From Pseudomonadota bacterium (GTDB taxonomy: Bacteria > Desulfobacterota > Desulfobacteria > Desulfobacterales > Desulfosarcinaceae), in NCBI GenBank assembly GCA_023435265.1, contig JAEYRZ010000057.1:1-9376 (forward strand): 9,376 bases of DNA, given 5' to 3'. Both the position numbers and the translations under genes were made by a program. The notes beneath the pieces were generated by a model. It did no database searches and was not told where the DNA came from. It saw only the letters and a list, made by a program, of their open reading frames with translations. This document shows, piece after piece, positions 1 to 5,898 of the stretch; the first letter of the stretch is position 1; each line of letters starts with the position of its first letter.

Positions 1-717
1 GCGGGGGGGGGGGGGGCGGTGGAGACGGCGACCGCCCGGCAGGATACCGTTTTGATCGTCGGCTCCCCGGTCTACCGCGATGTGGCGGTGCCGCCGGTGG
101 CAGCCTTCATCGACCGGCTTCCGCCGGCGCAGGGCGGCCGGGCGGTGCCCTTTGTCACCTACGGCCGGGCGTGCAGCGGCGTGGCCCTGTGGCAGATGGC
201 CGGATGCCTGCAGGCCAAGGGCTACCGGATTTCCGGGGCGGCCAAAGTGGCGGCCGTGCATTCCATGATGTGGCAGTCCGCGCATCCTGCAGGCGAAGGT
301 CATCCCGATGATGAAGACCTGGCGCAGATGCGGCGGCTGGCGGATCGCCTGCTGAAGGATGTTTGCGACGACCGAAGCGGTTTTCTGGACCTGGATGAGC
401 TGGATTACCAGCCGGACGAACTGGGGCGGGAGTTCAAGGCCAAAATCGGCCGGCCCTGGGTGATCGTGCCCAAAACCGTCAATCAAGGGGCCTGCACGGC
501 GTGCGGGCTGTGCGCGGCGCAATGCCCGGCCGGCGCGATCGCTTTGAATCCCACCCCGGCATTCGGAGATGCCTGTTTCGACTGCTTCAACTGCATCCGC
601 CTGTGCCCCGAAAACGCCATTGCGCCGGCAGTGCCCATGGCCAGGATCGAAGCGATGATCCGGGAACGGGTGGCAAAGATCGACGAGCAGCCTTTGACGC
701 GCGTCTTCCTGCCGTGA
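1..717 (+). CDS. Flavodoxin/2x[4Fe-4S] ferredoxin fusion protein, 5' partial
   Basis: This is probably a soluble electron carrier that joins an FMN flavodoxin-like domain to a bacterial-type diferredoxin. Numbering here starts at the GTG at 19. Residues 10-35 (VLIVGSPVYRD...PPVAAFIDRLP) match the central strand and loop of flavodoxins, and 45-115 continue that fold. Two complete cluster motifs follow: C159-x2-C162-x2-C165-x3-C169-P and C186-x2-C189-x2-C192-x3-C196-P. The frame is open to the window edge, and the N-terminal FMN phosphate loop (usually SGTGNT-like, about 45 residues upstream) is missing. The GTG at 19 is therefore unlikely to be the true start, and the gene is cut by the contig end. 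The 14-G run at 3-16 makes the first codons unreliable. It ends in tandem in-frame stops (TGA 715-717, TAG 718-720), 19 nt before the radical SAM gene, so the two are probably cotranscribed. I infer a role in supplying low-potential electrons. The domain call is firm; the physiological partner is not known. Confidence 0.85.
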   Translation, partial: AGGGGAVETATARQDTVLIVGSPVYRDVAVPPVAAFIDRLPPAQGGRAVPFVTYGRACSGVALWQMAGCLQAKGYRISGAAKVAAVHSMMWQSAHPAGEGHPDDEDLAQMRRLADRLLKDVCDDRSGFLDLDELDYQPDELGREFKAKIGRPWVIVPKTVNQGACTACGLCAAQCPAGAIALNPTPAFGDACFDCFNCIRLCPENAIAPAVPMARIEAMIRERVAKIDEQPLTRVFLP

Positions 718-736
718 TAGCTTTAAAGGATTATGC

Positions 737-2008
737 ATGCATACCCTGCTCATTTCGGCCAATACCGAAAAGATCAACATGCCCACTTTGCCTGTGGGGC
801 TGGGCTGCGTGGCCGCCGCCCTCGAGGAGGCCGGCCATTCGGTGCGCTTTCTCGACCTGATGGCGGTGGATGACTGGCGGCCGCTGCTGGCGCAAGCGCT
901 TGACGAAGCGCCGGGGGTGATCGGGATCTCCATCCGCAACATCGACGACCAGGCCAGCGCGGCTCCGCGCTTTCTGCTCGAATCGGCGCGCGAGGTGACG
1001 GCGCTCTGCAAGGCCGGTGCGCAGGCGCCGATCGTGCTGGGCGGGGCCGGTTACAGCATCTTCCCGGAACGCGTGCTCGATTACACCGGCGCGGATATGG
1101 GCATCCAGGGGGAAGGCGAAACGGCGTTCGTGATGCTGGTGGAGCGGCTCGGCGCCCGGGCCGACGTGTCCGATGTGCCCGGCCTGTATCTTCGGGGCAG
1201 GGGGCCGCAGGCGCCGCGGCGCTACATCCGCGACCTGGACCGCCATCCGCTGCCCGGCCCCGAGCGCTTCGACCGCAGGTTCGCCGAAGACCCGGATTAC
1301 TACCTGCCCGTCCAGACCCGCCGGGGCTGCCCGCTGAAATGCAGCTACTGCTCGACGTTCGCCATCGAGGGCGGCCCGATCCGCAGGCGGTCGCCGCAAA
1401 CCGTGGTCGACAATCTGATGGGCTGGCGGTCGGCTGGGTTTTCACGCGTCTATTTCGTAGACAATGTCTTCAACCTGCCGGAACGCTATGCGGTCGAGCT
1501 TTGCGAGCGCATGACCCGGGCGCGCCTCGGTTTGAAGTGGCGGGCGATTCTCTATCCCGGTCGGATAAACGAGCGCCTGGTGCGCGCCATGGCGCAGAGC
1601 GGGGCGACGGAAGTCGCCCTGGGATTCGAAAGCGGCTCCCAGGCGATGCTGGATGCCTTGCACAAGCGCTTCTCACTCGAAGATATCCGCCGCGCCAGCC
1701 GATTGCTGGCCGAACACGGCATCCGGCGCATGGGCTTTCTGCTGCTCGGCGGACCGGGCGAGACGCGTGACACCGTTCTGCAGAGCCTGGAGTTCGCGGA
1801 CAGCCTCGCGCTGGACGCTCTCAAGCTGACCATCGGCGTGCGCATCTACCCCCATACCGAACTGGCACGCACCGCCGTCAGGGAAGGCCTCATCGAGGCG
1901 GAGGCGGACCTGCTTCATCCACGCTTCTATATTGCCGCCGGGCTTGACAGCTGGCTGCGCGAGACCGTGCGGCAGTGGACGCACGGCAGAACGAACTGGA
2001 TGGCGTAA
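737..2008 (+). CDS. Cobalamin-binding radical SAM protein (BchE-like architecture)
   Basis: This 423-residue protein has a B12-binding Rossmann-like domain (about 1-145) followed by a radical SAM domain (about 190-375). The cluster motif is C198-x3-C202-x2-C205 inside RRGCPLKCSYCS. Other radical SAM hallmarks are GFESGS at 296-301 (SAM-ribose region) and LGGPGET at 337-343. The B12 domain has G/P-rich loops (VLGGAGYSIFP 100-110, GIQGEGETAF 122-131) but no DxHxxG base-on motif, as is usual in this class. Family members use reductively cleaved SAM, often with cobalamin, for methylation, cyclisation or rearrangement of unactivated carbon. The substrate cannot be read from the sequence. There is no SPASM cluster or extra Cys-rich tail. 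The ATG at 737 is supported by AAAGGA (725-730) 6 nt upstream. The ATG at 733 is in another frame. The flavodoxin/ferredoxin immediately upstream is a plausible reductant, which is inference. A short GC hairpin follows the stop. Confidence 0.9.
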   Translation: MHTLLISANTEKINMPTLPVGLGCVAAALEEAGHSVRFLDLMAVDDWRPLLAQALDEAPGVIGISIRNIDDQASAAPRFLLESAREVTALCKAGAQAPIVLGGAGYSIFPERVLDYTGADMGIQGEGETAFVMLVERLGARADVSDVPGLYLRGRGPQAPRRYIRDLDRHPLPGPERFDRRFAEDPDYYLPVQTRRGCPLKCSYCSTFAIEGGPIRRRSPQTVVDNLMGWRSAGFSRVYFVDNVFNLPERYAVELCERMTRARLGLKWRAILYPGRINERLVRAMAQSGATEVALGFESGSQAMLDALHKRFSLEDIRRASRLLAEHGIRRMGFLLLGGPGETRDTVLQSLEFADSLALDALKLTIGVRIYPHTELARTAVREGLIEAEADLLHPRFYIAAGLDSWLRETVRQWTHGRTNWMA

Positions 2009-2010
2009 TC

Positions 2011-2033
2011 CCCCCGCATCCGCAAAGCGGGGG
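2011..2033 (+). terminator. GC hairpin after the radical SAM gene, weak terminator candidate
   Basis: The arms CCCCCGC (2011-2017) and GCGGGGG (2027-2033) pair perfectly around a 9-nt loop, starting 3 nt after the TAA stop. There is no U-tract after the stem, so intrinsic termination is uncertain. It may act as a 3' end stabiliser or with Rho. Confidence 0.35.
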
Positions 2034-2236
2034 AAGCCGCCGGCCGTTCCGTTCGCCAGAGGCTTTCCACCATATATTGAAAGGAATATGCCGGCGCCTC
2101 CAATATAATGGGGTTGTCCCTTGACATTTCATTAATGGGCGCGTAGAGCAGGTCCATTCTCTTTCAGACTTTTTCCGTTCCATAACCCGCTCCTAAAAAA
2201 TCGATGCGTTCGTAGAAAGTCTCCAAACCGAGGCGC
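2034..2236. other. Intergenic stretch, partly AT-rich, no confident gene
   Basis: This is the first part of the 383-bp gap ahead of parA and is lower in GC than the flanking genes. It holds an imperfect inverted repeat, CCATATATTG (2070-2079) against CAATATAATGG (2101-2111), with one extra base in the right arm. The right arm contains a perfect -10-like TATAAT (2104-2109), but the nearest -35-like TTGAAA (2077-2082) is 21 nt away, which is too far. A minus-strand frame (start 2157) crosses this stretch and runs into the radical SAM gene tail. I cannot show that it is a gene. Confidence 0.4.
2121..2149 (+). promoter_or_regulatory. Possible sigma-70-type promoter ahead of parA
   Basis: A perfect -35 word TTGACA (2121-2126) is followed, after 17 nt, by TAGAGC (2144-2149), a poor -10 match (3 of 6). 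It lies about 240 nt upstream of the parA ATG. The spacing is ideal but the -10 is weak, so this is only a candidate. A competing TATAAT lies just upstream at 2104-2109. Confidence 0.2.
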
Positions 2237-2281
2237 CGTAAAAAGTTCGAGCAGGGCGCAACGCGATACGGACTTTTTACG
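2237..2281. repeat. Interspersed inverted repeat with CGTAAAAAGT / ACTTTTTACG ends
   Basis: A perfect 10-bp inverted repeat, CGTAAAAAGT (2237-2246) and ACTTTTTACG (2272-2281), encloses 25 nt. From memory, paired GTAAAAAGT/ACTTTTTAC words recur in intergenic DNA of Desulfobacteraceae. Copy number cannot be tested in one window. A related word, GTAGAAAGTC, lies just upstream near 2214-2223, hinting at a degraded second copy. It may be a MITE- or REP-like element or the 3' end of an RNA. Confidence 0.6.
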
Positions 2282-2300
2282 AGCCGTCAAAACTGGAAGA

Positions 2301-2314
2301 TGATCCGAGGATCA
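2301..2314. promoter_or_regulatory. 14-bp inverted repeat in the parA leader, possible operator
   Basis: TGATCC (2301-2306), two bases, then GGATCA (2309-2314) form a compact dyad about 78 nt before the parA ATG. The size suits a dimeric regulator site or a small RNA hairpin. No cognate regulator is visible. Confidence 0.25.
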
Positions 2315-2343
2315 CCGCAGGTGTCCGGCTTGCTTGAGGCGGA

Positions 2344-2359
2344 TGCAGCGACCGCTGCA
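2344..2359 (+). promoter_or_regulatory. Small hairpin just upstream of the parA ribosome-binding site
   Basis: TGCAGC (2344-2349) pairs with GCTGCA (2354-2359) around a 4-nt loop, ending 15 nt before the Shine-Dalgarno at 2375-2381. It leaves the ribosome site free, so it is more likely a leader structure or binding site than a block. Confidence 0.25.
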
Positions 2360-2391
2360 CTCTATATCCAGAAAAAGGAGGACGGTCCAAG

Positions 2392-3183
2392 ATGATTATC
2401 AGTTTGGTGAATCAAAAGGGCGGAGTTGGGAAAACCACGACGGCAATCAACCTGGCGGCCGGCCTGGCGCGCAAGAATCTCCGCGTGGCGCTGGTGGATG
2501 CCGACCCGCAGGGCAGCGCCGCCCGCTGGCAGACTGTGGAAAACAACCAGGCATTCGAGGTGCTCAAACGCCCCGCTTCGATCGGCCGGGAAGACATCGA
2601 GCGGATTGCCGCTGAAAGGGATTACGTGATCATCGATTCCCCCCCGGGCCGCAACGAAACCACGCGCATGATCCTGAACGTCTCCGATCGGGTGATCATA
2701 CCGGTCAGTCCCAGCTCGCTGGACATCTGGTCCTGCGAAGGGACCCTGGAGATGGTGGCTCAGGGACGCCGCGTGAATCCGGACCTGTCGGCCTGCCTGC
2801 TGATCACCAAGGCCATTCCCGGAACGCGCGTGGCGCGCGAGGTCCACGAGGCGCTGGCCGCCTTCGATGTCGAAGTGATGCATGCCGAGCTGAGCCAGCG
2901 GGTCGCGTACATCGATGCCATGAAGGCCGGCGTTTCGGTGACGCAGTATGCGCCGGGCAGCAAGGCGGCTCAGGAGATCGAAGCCTTGTGCCGCGAACTG
3001 ATCGGCGCGCAGGAGGCGCTCGAAACCCCTGACGCGGCGGCCGAGCCCGTGGTGACAGTCGTGGCGGCGCGCGAGGATGATGAAGAAGCGGCTTTCGATT
3101 CGGCGGAAGACGATGCGGAAATGATCCAACCGTTCGATGAAGAAAACTACATTCCCCCCATGTGGCAGAACTATCGCCCCTAG
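2392..3183 (+). CDS. ParA/MinD-family P-loop ATPase (orphan ParA)
   Basis: This 263-residue ParA-type ATPase has a deviant Walker A KGGVGKTT (9-16) with the signature lysine at 9, a Walker A' region DADPQGS (36-42) and a Walker B region VIIDSPP (79-85). Such proteins dimerise on ATP, bind DNA nonspecifically and position plasmids, chromosomes or protein cargo. The ATPase core ends near residue 205, close to the usual length of the small ParA partition group. A tail of about 55 residues follows that is Asp/Glu-rich (about 226-251) and ends with aromatic and Pro residues (YIPPMWQNYRP); this tail is unusual. AAGGAGG (2375-2381), 10 nt upstream, supports the ATG. No parB and no obvious parS-like array lie nearby; the next gene encodes an FN3-like protein, a possible cargo or adaptor. 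The TAG stop is partly made by the first bases of the 145-bp palindromic element, so an older, longer C-terminus is possible. The ATPase call is firm; the cargo is unknown. Confidence 0.9.
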   Translation: MIISLVNQKGGVGKTTTAINLAAGLARKNLRVALVDADPQGSAARWQTVENNQAFEVLKRPASIGREDIERIAAERDYVIIDSPPGRNETTRMILNVSDRVIIPVSPSSLDIWSCEGTLEMVAQGRRVNPDLSACLLITKAIPGTRVAREVHEALAAFDVEVMHAELSQRVAYIDAMKAGVSVTQYAPGSKAAQEIEALCRELIGAQEALETPDAAAEPVVTVVAAREDDEEAAFDSAEDDAEMIQPFDEENYIPPMWQNYRP

Positions 3184-3326
3184 CAGGCTGTTGAAAAACG
3201 AGCATCGAGCCGTCAGGCGAGGCCCGCGGCTTTTAAAAAGCGCAGCATAAACGCAGTATGTGAGCATTATTGAAAGCCGCGCAAACTAAAATCACGGCTT
3301 GAGGCGACGTTTTTCAACAGCCTGCT
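3182..3326. repeat. 145-bp palindromic element with 19-bp perfect terminal inverted repeats
   Basis: AGCAGGCTGTTGAAAAACG (3182-3200) is repeated as its exact reverse complement at 3308-3326. Inside, CGAGCCGT (3206-3213) pairs with ACGGCTTG (3294-3301, one G-U), and CGCGGCTTT (3225-3233) pairs with AAAGCCGCG (3273-3281), so the whole unit can fold into one long rod. There is no transposase frame, which makes it MITE-like. No target-site duplication is evident at either edge. From memory, GGCTGTTGAAAAACG/CGTTTTTCAACAGCC ends and an internal AGTATGTGAGCATT-like word recur in deltaproteobacterial intergenic DNA. The left end overlaps the parA stop codon (TAG, 3181-3183) and the right end lies 23 nt before the ribosome site of the next gene, so as RNA it could protect or attenuate the transcript. 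Confidence 0.85.
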
Positions 3327-3363
3327 GCGCAACGATCCGGATCGCATGCAAAGGAGGTTCGCG

Positions 3364-3801
3364 GTGGCAAAGATGAAGAAACGCAGACTGCACTGGAAGG
3401 CATCCCCCTCGCCCCAGGTGGTGGGCTACAAGTTGTACTGGTCCGCCGAGGGGGGCGTCGATTATGACTCGGCGTGTGTCCGGCTGGGAAACGTGACTGA
3501 AATCATGCTGCCGGACGACGTGGAAGGCCTTGCCGGCATCAACGGGCCGATCGAATTCGGCATCGCGGCCGTCGACGAAGTGGGCAACGAGTCCGATCTG
3601 ATCACGCTCAAGGCGCCCTTCCAGTTCCGGGTGCCGCAGTCGCCGTCCGGTCTGTGGCTGGATACGCATCAGGATTCGTCGGCCCATCCCGCCGATACAT
3701 TGGCACGGCCCGTTTTGTCCGTTCCGGCCGCGGAACACGATCCGGTGCGCCCCGTTCTGATCCCTTCGAACGAGCGCCGATTCACCATTCAGAATGGATA
3801 A
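3364..3801 (+). CDS. Small fibronectin type III-like protein
   Basis: This is a 145-residue protein with one FN3/Ig-like domain at about 8-90. The early-strand pattern RLHWKASPSP...GYKLYWS (8-27) and the late strand FGIAAVDEVGNES (65-77) are typical FN3 signatures. The tail (about 91-145) is Pro/Ser/His-rich and probably disordered. There is no signal peptide or membrane segment; the N-terminus is MAKMKKRR, so the protein is likely cytosolic, unusual for a domain mostly seen in extracellular proteins. The GTG at 3364 is chosen because AAAGGAGG (3350-3357) lies 6 nt upstream. The in-frame ATG at 3346 lies before that ribosome site, and the ATG at 3373 is less well spaced. It follows parA in the same direction with the palindromic element between them. 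I infer a scaffold, adaptor or ParA cargo role from position only; no enzyme motif is visible. Confidence 0.75.
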   Translation: MAKMKKRRLHWKASPSPQVVGYKLYWSAEGGVDYDSACVRLGNVTEIMLPDDVEGLAGINGPIEFGIAAVDEVGNESDLITLKAPFQFRVPQSPSGLWLDTHQDSSAHPADTLARPVLSVPAAEHDPVRPVLIPSNERRFTIQNG

Positions 3802-3854
3802 AGGCGCTTTGCTGAGTTCTTGGCTGTAACGGCCGCCGACCTCAGGGAAACAGG

Positions 3855-3878
3855 CCCGGAGCCCGATGCGGCTCCGGG
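3855..3878 (+). terminator. Perfect hairpin after the FN3-like gene, probable terminator
   Basis: CCCGGAGCC (3855-3863) and GGCTCCGGG (3870-3878) form a perfect 9-bp stem with a 6-nt loop, 53 nt after the stop. Only TTT follows, then GC-rich sequence and a pyrimidine-rich run (about 3901-3925). It fits a weak intrinsic or Rho-assisted terminator separating the ParA/FN3 unit from the next operon. Confidence 0.5.
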
Positions 3879-3975
3879 TTTGCGGCCTGGCCGCGCGGCC
3901 TTCCACGCCCCTCTCTTTTCTTCTTGACGCCTCGAATTTCCTGCAGCCCTTGTATTAAGGCAATCGGCATGTTAG

Positions 3976-4011
3976 GCCTGCCTGACCCAACTGAAACGAC
4001 AGGAGGCAGGC
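3976..4011 (+). promoter_or_regulatory. Stem that would partly mask the nitroreductase ribosome site
   Basis: GCCTGCCT (3976-3983) is exactly complementary to AGGCAGGC (4004-4011), with a 20-nt loop. The right arm covers the last bases of the Shine-Dalgarno AGGAGG (4001-4006) and stops two bases before the GTG start. This is visible in the sequence; its use in translational control is inference, and an 8-bp match could arise by chance. Confidence 0.3.
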
Positions 4012-4012
4012 T

Positions 4013-4834
4013 GTGCGTCTGATCACCATCGACCCGGAGAAATGCAGGCAGGACGGACTCTGCGCGGCCGACTGCCCGATGGGCATCATTCGTTTCAAAG
4101 GCCGCGGCAGTCGCCCGGAACTCGTGCCCGGCGCGGAGGCCGTGTGCCTGCGCTGCGGGCACTGCGTGGCCGTGTGTCCGCACGGCGCTCTGGATCATGC
4201 CGAGGTGCCCCTTGACGAATGCCCGCCGCTCGACCCCGCTCTAAGCATTTCGCTGCCCCAGGCCGAGCAGTTTCTGCGCACCCGCCGATCGGTGCGGCAG
4301 TTCAAGAAAAAACCGGTGGAGCGGGATATGCTGCAGCGGTTGATCGAGACCGCCCGTTATGCGCCGACCGGCAGCAATTCGCAGCTTGTCGAATGGCTGG
4401 TGATCGACGATCCCCAAAAAATCAAAGCCATTTCGGCGCAGGTGATCGACTGGATGCGCGGCATCCTGACCGATCCGCAGGTCAAGATGGCGCCTTATCT
4501 CCCCCTCCTGGTTCAGGCCTGGGACGAGGGCCGTGACACGATCCTGCGTTCCGCGCCCTGCCTGGTGACCGCCATGGCGCCGGCCGAGGCGCGCAACGGC
4601 ATGGTGGATCTCACGCTGGCGCTGGCGTACCTGGAGCTGGCCGCTCCGCTGTATGGACTGGGCACCTGCTGGGCCGGACTGCTGCAGGGCGCGCTCATGA
4701 ACAATCCAAGCCTGAAGCCGGCCATCGGCATCCCGCAGGAGTATCCCTTTCATTACCCGATGATGATCGGCCACGCCAGAACCCGTTATTACCGCCTGCC
4801 GCAGCGCAAGGCGCCGCGGATCCGATGGCGTTGA
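4013..4834 (+). CDS. Ferredoxin-nitroreductase fusion (FMN-dependent oxidoreductase)
   Basis: A 273-residue protein with an N-terminal diferredoxin domain (about 1-65) and a nitroreductase-fold FMN domain (about 85-260). The second cluster motif is canonical: C45-x2-C48-x2-C51-x3-C55-P. The first reads C11-x2-D14-x2-C17-x3-C21-P, with Asp at the usual second cysteine; in other ferredoxins this gives an Asp-ligated [4Fe-4S] or a [3Fe-4S] cluster. The FMN domain opens with RTRRSVRQFKKKPV (89-102) and RYAPTGSNSQ (115-124), the usual FMN-contact segments. In this architecture ferredoxin electrons reach FMN within one chain; reported activities include reduction of nitro compounds and quinones, but the physiological substrate is unknown. 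The start is GTG at 4013 with AGGAGG (4001-4006) 6 nt upstream. The stop lies 14 nt before the ketopantoate-reductase-type gene, so they are probably an operon. No signal peptide; cytosolic. Confidence 0.9.
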   Translation: MRLITIDPEKCRQDGLCAADCPMGIIRFKGRGSRPELVPGAEAVCLRCGHCVAVCPHGALDHAEVPLDECPPLDPALSISLPQAEQFLRTRRSVRQFKKKPVERDMLQRLIETARYAPTGSNSQLVEWLVIDDPQKIKAISAQVIDWMRGILTDPQVKMAPYLPLLVQAWDEGRDTILRSAPCLVTAMAPAEARNGMVDLTLALAYLELAAPLYGLGTCWAGLLQGALMNNPSLKPAIGIPQEYPFHYPMMIGHARTRYYRLPQRKAPRIRWR

Positions 4835-4848
4835 CAGGAGAAGTGATC

Positions 4849-5775
4849 ATGAAGTCGATTCGCAAGGTGGCCATCTTAGGCGCCGGCGCCATGAGTGCGG
4901 CATACGCGGCCATGTTTTCCGAGGCCGGAAATTTCGACGTCGCCTTCATTGCCGGAGGCGAGCGCCGCGCCCGGCTCGCGGCGCACGGCGTGACGGTGAA
5001 CGGCAGGCGCCATGCAGTGGCGGTGGTGGGGCCGGATGAAGCGGATACGCCGGCCGACCTGATCCTGGTGGCCCTCAAGCATCACCACCTGGCCGAGGCC
5101 TTGCCGCAGATCGAGAAATTCGTGGGCCGGCGGACCACCATCCTGTCGGTGATGAACGGGCTTTCCAGCGAAGAAATCATCGGCACGCGCTACGGCCTGG
5201 ACAAACTGGTCTATGCCATTGCGGTAGGCATCGATGCCGTGCGTGACGGTGCGCGCTTCATTTACTCCAAACCGGGCAAGATCTTCTTCGGTCCGACGGC
5301 CCAAAGCGGCGAAGACCGTCTGGCACTCCTTGGAGAGGCATTGACCCGGGCCGGGATCGCGAACGAGGTGCCGCCCGATATCCGCCGCACTCTTTGGTGG
5401 AAATTCATGATCAACGTGGGCATCAATCAGGCTTCGGCCGTGCTGCGCGCGCCCTACGGCGTCTTTCAATCCTCTGCCGACGCGCGGGCATTGATGGAGA
5501 TGCTGATGGGCGAGGTGATCGCCCTTGCGCCCAAGGCGGGCGTCGATCTCGGTTCCGCGGACCTGAAGGCCTGGAGCGACGTCCTGGCAGGGCTTGCACC
5601 GCAGGGCAAAACCTCCATGCTGCAGGATATCGAGGCCGGCCGCAAGACCGAAGTGGAGATCTTTGCCGGCAAAATGGTGGAACTGGGGCAACGCTATCAG
5701 GTGCCCACACCGGTGAATGACGCCGTGCTGCGCATCATCCGCGTGCTGGAAAACGGAACCCGGCCGTCCGCCTGA
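4849..5775 (+). CDS. Ketopantoate reductase family protein (ApbA/PanE-like)
   Basis: A 308-residue NADPH-dependent 2-oxoacid reductase-type protein. PanE reduces 2-dehydropantoate to pantoate in pantothenate/CoA synthesis, but the family has many paralogues with other 2-oxoacid substrates. The N-terminal dinucleotide motif is GAGAMS (11-16), the third glycine of GxGxxG being Ser. The NADP-domain end contains SVMNGLSSEE (100-109). The catalytic lysine is K185 in WWKFMINVGIN (183-193), where N189 and N193 follow the PanE pattern. S256 and E268 in SMLQDIEAGRKTE match the substrate-binding Ser and Glu of E. coli PanE by spacing. Length is normal for the family. The ATG at 4849 is preferred because AGGAG (4836-4840) is 8 nt upstream; an in-frame ATG at 4825 overlaps the previous gene and lacks a site. 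It lies 14 nt after the ferredoxin-nitroreductase gene. No other pantothenate gene is nearby, so true PanE function is uncertain. Confidence 0.85.
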   Translation: MKSIRKVAILGAGAMSAAYAAMFSEAGNFDVAFIAGGERRARLAAHGVTVNGRRHAVAVVGPDEADTPADLILVALKHHHLAEALPQIEKFVGRRTTILSVMNGLSSEEIIGTRYGLDKLVYAIAVGIDAVRDGARFIYSKPGKIFFGPTAQSGEDRLALLGEALTRAGIANEVPPDIRRTLWWKFMINVGINQASAVLRAPYGVFQSSADARALMEMLMGEVIALAPKAGVDLGSADLKAWSDVLAGLAPQGKTSMLQDIEAGRKTEVEIFAGKMVELGQRYQVPTPVNDAVLRIIRVLENGTRPSA

Positions 5776-5898
5776 CCCGACTCATGCGCCAGGCATGCTT
5801 CGAGAAATCGCAGCCTTGATTTCAGAAACGCCCTCCCCACATTGAAAAAGTACTGCAAATGAAACGGGCGGCCGACATGCCGCGGCAGAGAGGTGTGA

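Noticed and set aside
731..1445. Long minus-strand reading frames opposite the radical SAM gene
   Set aside because: They mirror a well-supported GC-rich coding frame, have Arg/Pro/Ala-rich composition and show no motif.
2362..3267. 301-codon minus-strand frame opposite parA
   Set aside because: It overlaps the ParA Walker motifs throughout and reads as a His/Arg-rich shadow with no motif.
3182..3326. Insertion sequence
   Set aside because: No transposase frame and no target duplication are visible; it is a short non-coding palindromic repeat.
3700..3720. TGGCAC word as a sigma-54 promoter
   Set aside because: It lies in the FN3 gene and the required GC dinucleotide at -12 is not at the proper spacing.
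3924..3958. TTGACG with TGTATT as a promoter for the nitroreductase operon
   Set aside because: The spacer is about 21 nt, too long, and no better -10 lies at 16-18 nt.
5783..5797. CATGC...GCATG hairpin after the ketopantoate-reductase-like gene
   Set aside because: The 5-bp stem has no U-tract and is expected by chance.
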